In this document: in pieces, positions 8,132-9,887 of the stretch
Layout: every line of letters starts with the position of its first letter
Position numbering within the stretch: position 1 is the first letter of the stretch
From: Flavobacterium psychrophilum
GTDB lineage: Bacteria; Bacteroidota; Bacteroidia; Flavobacteriales; Flavobacteriaceae
NCBI GenBank assembly: GCA_022729635.1
Contig: DZAU01000055.1
Coordinates: 1-9,887 of the forward strand
Direction of reading: 5' to 3'
Length of the DNA stretch: 9,887 nucleotides
The notes under the pieces: model-generated
Database searches by the model: none
Seen by the model: the letters and a program-made list of their open reading frames with translations, nothing else
What the model was told of the DNA's origin: nothing
Program-made: the position numbers and the translations under genes

Positions 8132-8342
8132 TAAAAAATGGTTCTACTGGAAATGTTTTTAACATTCTATTTTTTTTCAAACCATTAAGATATTAAGTTT
8201 GCTTCGCCAGTTCGCTTCGCTCGTGCCATTAAGAACACTGCAAAGCTTAATTTCCTTAATCTTAATGGTTTAAAATATTTGTAAATTTATATTTCGTAAA
8301 TGTTTTGACTTTTCACACAAATCCCAGTAGAACCTAAAAAAT
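8132..8342. mobile_element. MITE-like non-coding element with terminal inverted repeats and an 8-bp flanking duplication
   Basis: The element proper is 8140-8334 (195 bp). Its ends are perfect 11-bp inverted repeats, GGTTCTACTGG (8140-8150) and CCAGTAGAACC (8324-8334). Immediately outside each end is the same 8-mer TAAAAAAT (8132-8139 and 8335-8342), as expected for a target-site duplication. There is no transposase or other convincing ORF inside, so it would have to be moved by a transposase supplied elsewhere. GG-starting ends and 8-bp duplications fit the ISL3 family among others, but the assignment is tentative. The inside holds a second large imperfect palindrome (8179-8271). The flanking 8-mer is AT-rich, in AT-rich DNA, so chance is not fully excluded, but its exact abutment at both ends is hard to explain otherwise. 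Confidence 0.65.
8179..8271. repeat. imperfect palindrome inside the MITE-like element
   Basis: The outer arms AAACCATTAAGAT (8179-8191) and ATCTTAATGGTTT (8259-8271) are perfectly complementary over 13 bases. The inner arms ATTAAGTTTGC (8192-8202) and GCAAAGCTTAAT (8240-8251) pair with a one-base bulge, after a 7-base unpaired stretch on the right side. The loop holds GCTTCGC-like repeats and a third CCATTAAGA (8226-8234). Transcribed RNA could form a long stem-loop. I recall similar CCATTAAG/CTTAATGG palindromes scattered in flavobacterial genomes, so this may be a separate repeat family nested in the element. Confidence 0.55.
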
Positions 8343-8420
8343 AAATAAAAAACCAGGTTTCATTCATTGGAAGCCAAAAACTAAAATTATAAAATTGGAA
8401 AAAGAAATAAAAATAGCGGT
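8337..8420 (+). repeat. 84-bp direct repeat, upstream copy
   Basis: This matches 8483-8566 at an offset of 146 bases, with 81 of 84 identical. The three differences are T8363/A8509, C8381/T8527 and G8398/A8544, with no gaps. The copy covers the leader of the downstream dehydrogenase gene and its first nine codons. It ends exactly where a REP-like unit begins. Its left end runs into the 8-bp flank of the MITE-like element. Confidence 0.9.
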
Positions 8421-8445
8421 TGAGATTCCTCCTACGTCGGAATGA
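8395..8445 (+). pseudogene. relic of the 5' end of the TviB-type dehydrogenase gene
   Basis: Starting at TTG 8395, the first nine codons read MEKEIKIAV, matching MKKEIKIAV of the intact gene 146 bases downstream. The frame then leaves the homology and continues EIPPTSE to a TGA at 8443-8445 within the REP-like unit. Everything after codon nine of the parental gene is missing, including the rest of the Rossmann glycine motif. It is a duplicated or left-over gene start, not a functional gene. A 16-codon leader peptide is conceivable but unsupported. Confidence 0.6.
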
Positions 8446-8448
8446 CAA
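8420..8448 (+). repeat. REP-like unit (GAGATTCC...GGAATGAC)
   Basis: Contains ATTCC (8425-8429) and GGAAT (8439-8443) as short inverted arms around CTCCTACGTC-type spacer sequence, with GAG before and GAC after. I recall closely similar units (GAGATTCCTC...CGGAATGACA) as abundant dispersed repeats in Bacteroidota and other genomes. Only one copy is in this window, so its repetitive nature is knowledge-based. It lies directly at the right break of the upstream 84-bp repeat. Confidence 0.5.
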
Positions 8449-8482
8449 AAAAACATCATTGGGATTGGTAATGGACAGTCAT

Positions 8483-8566
8483 AAAAATAAATAAAAAACC
8501 AGGTTTCAATCATTGGAAGCCAAAAATTAAAATTATAAAATTGAAAAAAGAAATAAAAATAGCGGT
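8483..8566 (+). repeat. 84-bp direct repeat, downstream copy at the dehydrogenase start
   Basis: Partner of 8337-8420. It covers 58 bases of leader and the first 26 bases of the intact dehydrogenase gene. No in-frame ATG lies between the in-frame stop at 8469 and the TTG at 8541, so this repeat contains the real translation start. Confidence 0.9.
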
Positions 8567-9824
8567 AATAGGTTTGGGATATGTAGGTTTGCCATTGGCA
8601 CGATTGTTTGCCACCCAATATTCGGTTGTGGGATTTGATATTAATCAGGCTAGAATTGAAGCTCTTAAACAAGGCAACGACAGTACTCTTGAGGTTGATT
8701 CTGCCAGTTTGCAAAAAGTGTTAGTTAAGACTCCTACGAATGAAATTGGTTTGTTTTGCACTTCAACCCTTGCCGAAATAGCCGATTGTAATTATTTTAT
8801 CGTTACGGTTCCCACACCGGTCGATAAAAATAATCGCCCTGATTTAACGCCTTTGTACAAGTCCAGCGAAACCGTTGGCAAAGTATTAAAAAAAGGCGAT
8901 ATTGTAATTTATGAATCTACCGTTTATCCTGGAGTTACGGAGGAGGAATGCGTGCCAGTTCTGGAAAGAATCTCCGGATTACAATTTAATGTTGATTTCT
9001 TTGCAGGCTATTCACCCGAAAGAATCAATCCCGGCGACAAAGAACATACGGTAGATAAAATACTGAAAGTTACTTCGGGTTCGACACCAGAAATTGGACA
9101 AAAAGTGAATCTATTGTATCAATCCGTAATTACGGCAGGAACACATCTAGCGCCTTCGATAAAAGTAGCCGAAGCTGCTAAAGTTATCGAAAATTCGCAG
9201 CGCGATATCAATATTGCTTTTGTCAACGAATTGGCCAAGATATTTAATGTTTTAGAAATAGACACGCATGCCGTTTTGGAAGCTGCGGGAACGAAATGGA
9301 ATTTTCTGCCATTCAAACCGGGTTTGGTTGGCGGACATTGCATTGGCGTTGACCCCTATTATTTGGCACAAAAAGCACAGGAAAGCGGGTATCATCCCGA
9401 AATAATTTTGGCAGGACGCCGATTGAATGACAGCATGGGCGAATATGTGGCTTCGCAGGTTGTCAAGTTGATGATTAAAAAGGGAATTACCATCAATGGA
9501 GCGAGTTTGTTGATGTTGGGTATCACTTTCAAGGAAAATTGCCCTGATGTTCGCAATACAAAAATTGTTGATGTAGTTCGTTCATTAGAAGATTATGGCA
9601 TTAGTGTTAGCCTTTTTGACCCTTGGGCAAATCCAACAGAGGTTTTGCACGAATATGGAATTACCACCAGCAATCTACCGCCGTCAACCACTTTTGATGC
9701 CGTGGTTTTAGGTGTGGCGCATGCAGTATTTTTAGATTTGGATATTAATGCCCTAAGAAACAAAAATAGTGTTCTTTATGATGTGAAAGGGATTTTGAGT
9801 GAAGGGGTTGATGGGAAGTTGTGA
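8541..9824 (+). CDS. tviB: UDP-N-acetylhexosamine 6-dehydrogenase, TviB/WbpO type
   Basis: Cytoplasmic NAD-dependent enzyme that oxidises C6 of UDP-GlcNAc (or UDP-GalNAc) to the uronic acid. The 427-residue length matches TviB (425). It has VIGLGYVGLP (Rossmann, residues 9-18), TVPTPVDKNNRPDLTPL, YESTVYPGVTEEECVP, GYSPERINPGDKEH, AEAAKVIENSQRDINIAFVN, the catalytic Cys267 in GGHCIGVDPYYL, and the C-terminal TFKENCPDVRNTK. These blocks match S. Typhi TviB and P. aeruginosa WbpO as I remember them; whether GlcNAc or GalNAc is preferred cannot be told. The start is TTG 8541: no ATG lies in frame between a stop at 8469 and this codon, and the next internal Met is far past the NAD-binding motif. 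It probably works with the upstream 4-epimerase to give UDP-GalNAcA. Copy 2 of the C5-GAA-G5 repeat follows its stop. Confidence 0.94.
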   Translation: MKKEIKIAVIGLGYVGLPLARLFATQYSVVGFDINQARIEALKQGNDSTLEVDSASLQKVLVKTPTNEIGLFCTSTLAEIADCNYFIVTVPTPVDKNNRPDLTPLYKSSETVGKVLKKGDIVIYESTVYPGVTEEECVPVLERISGLQFNVDFFAGYSPERINPGDKEHTVDKILKVTSGSTPEIGQKVNLLYQSVITAGTHLAPSIKVAEAAKVIENSQRDINIAFVNELAKIFNVLEIDTHAVLEAAGTKWNFLPFKPGLVGGHCIGVDPYYLAQKAQESGYHPEIILAGRRLNDSMGEYVASQVVKLMIKKGITINGASLLMLGITFKENCPDVRNTKIVDVVRSLEDYGISVSLFDPWANPTEVLHEYGITTSNLPPSTTFDAVVLGVAHAVFLDLDINALRNKNSVLYDVKGILSEGVDGKL

Positions 9825-9833
9825 GCCAAGATA

Positions 9834-9857
9834 AGCCCCCTAGCCCCCGAAGGGGGA
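9834..9857 (+). repeat. C5-GAA-G5 hairpin repeat, copy 2
   Basis: Identical over 24 bases to 8073-8096, with CCCCCGAAGGGGG at 9844-9856. It starts nine bases after the dehydrogenase stop. The G-rich tail after it shares GGAGGGAAGTT (9877-9887) with copy 1 but has about 19 extra bases before it. The unit may continue past the window end. Confidence 0.8.
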
Positions 9858-9887
9858 GTAGAAGTGGGAAGTTAGAGGAGGGAAGTT

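Noticed and set aside
8194..8201. TAAGTTTG, a match to the TAnnTTTG promoter box
   Set aside because: It lies inside the MITE-like palindrome about 340 bases from the next gene and has no -33 box, so the match is likely accidental.
8364..8714. Minus-strand 116-codon open frame over the repeat region and the start of the TviB-type gene
   Set aside because: It is antisense to a certain gene, its two similar Phe-rich stretches simply reflect the 84-bp DNA repeat, and it resembles no known protein.

Overview
The window looks like chromosomal DNA of a flavobacterium-like member of the Bacteroidota. The pointers are AT-rich DNA without clear Shine-Dalgarno sequences, TAnnTTTG-type -7 promoter boxes just upstream of start codons, a short lipoprotein-type Wza, and GC-rich palindromic repeats between genes of a kind common in these genomes. 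This assignment is inferred from protein and motif recognition, not from a search.

Layout: (1) 22-1527, minus strand, a sodium:solute symporter. (2) 1528-1649, a divergent intergenic region with promoter-like boxes facing both ways. (3) 1650-2270, recR, a DNA repair gene. (4) From 2340 a plus-strand polysaccharide locus: wza (export lipoprotein), wzc (co-polymerase fused to a BY-type tyrosine kinase), a WbpP/TviC-type UDP-HexNAc(A) 4-epimerase, a eukaryote-like UDP-glucose 6-dehydrogenase, and, after a 471-bp repeat-rich gap, a TviB/WbpO-type UDP-HexNAc 6-dehydrogenase that begins with TTG. No glycosyltransferase, Wzx or Wzy is in the window, so the locus very probably continues past the right end.

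How the genes fit together: the two dehydrogenases and the epimerase would supply UDP-GlcA plus UDP-GlcNAcA/UDP-GalNAcA, the precursors of an acidic (uronic-acid) capsule or exopolysaccharide. Wzc would control chain assembly and Wza would carry the polymer across the outer membrane.

The least ordinary part is 8070-8540, which carries four kinds of repeat: a C5-GAA-G5 hairpin unit also present after the last gene; a 195-bp MITE-like element with perfect 11-bp terminal inverted repeats and an exact 8-bp flanking direct repeat; an 84-bp direct repeat (81/84 identical) that copies the promoter-proximal region and first nine codons of the downstream dehydrogenase gene; and a REP-like unit exactly at the broken end of that copy. 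It reads as a scar of duplication and mobile-element insertion between two sugar-nucleotide cassettes. I saw no CRISPR array, tRNA, rRNA or complete insertion sequence.
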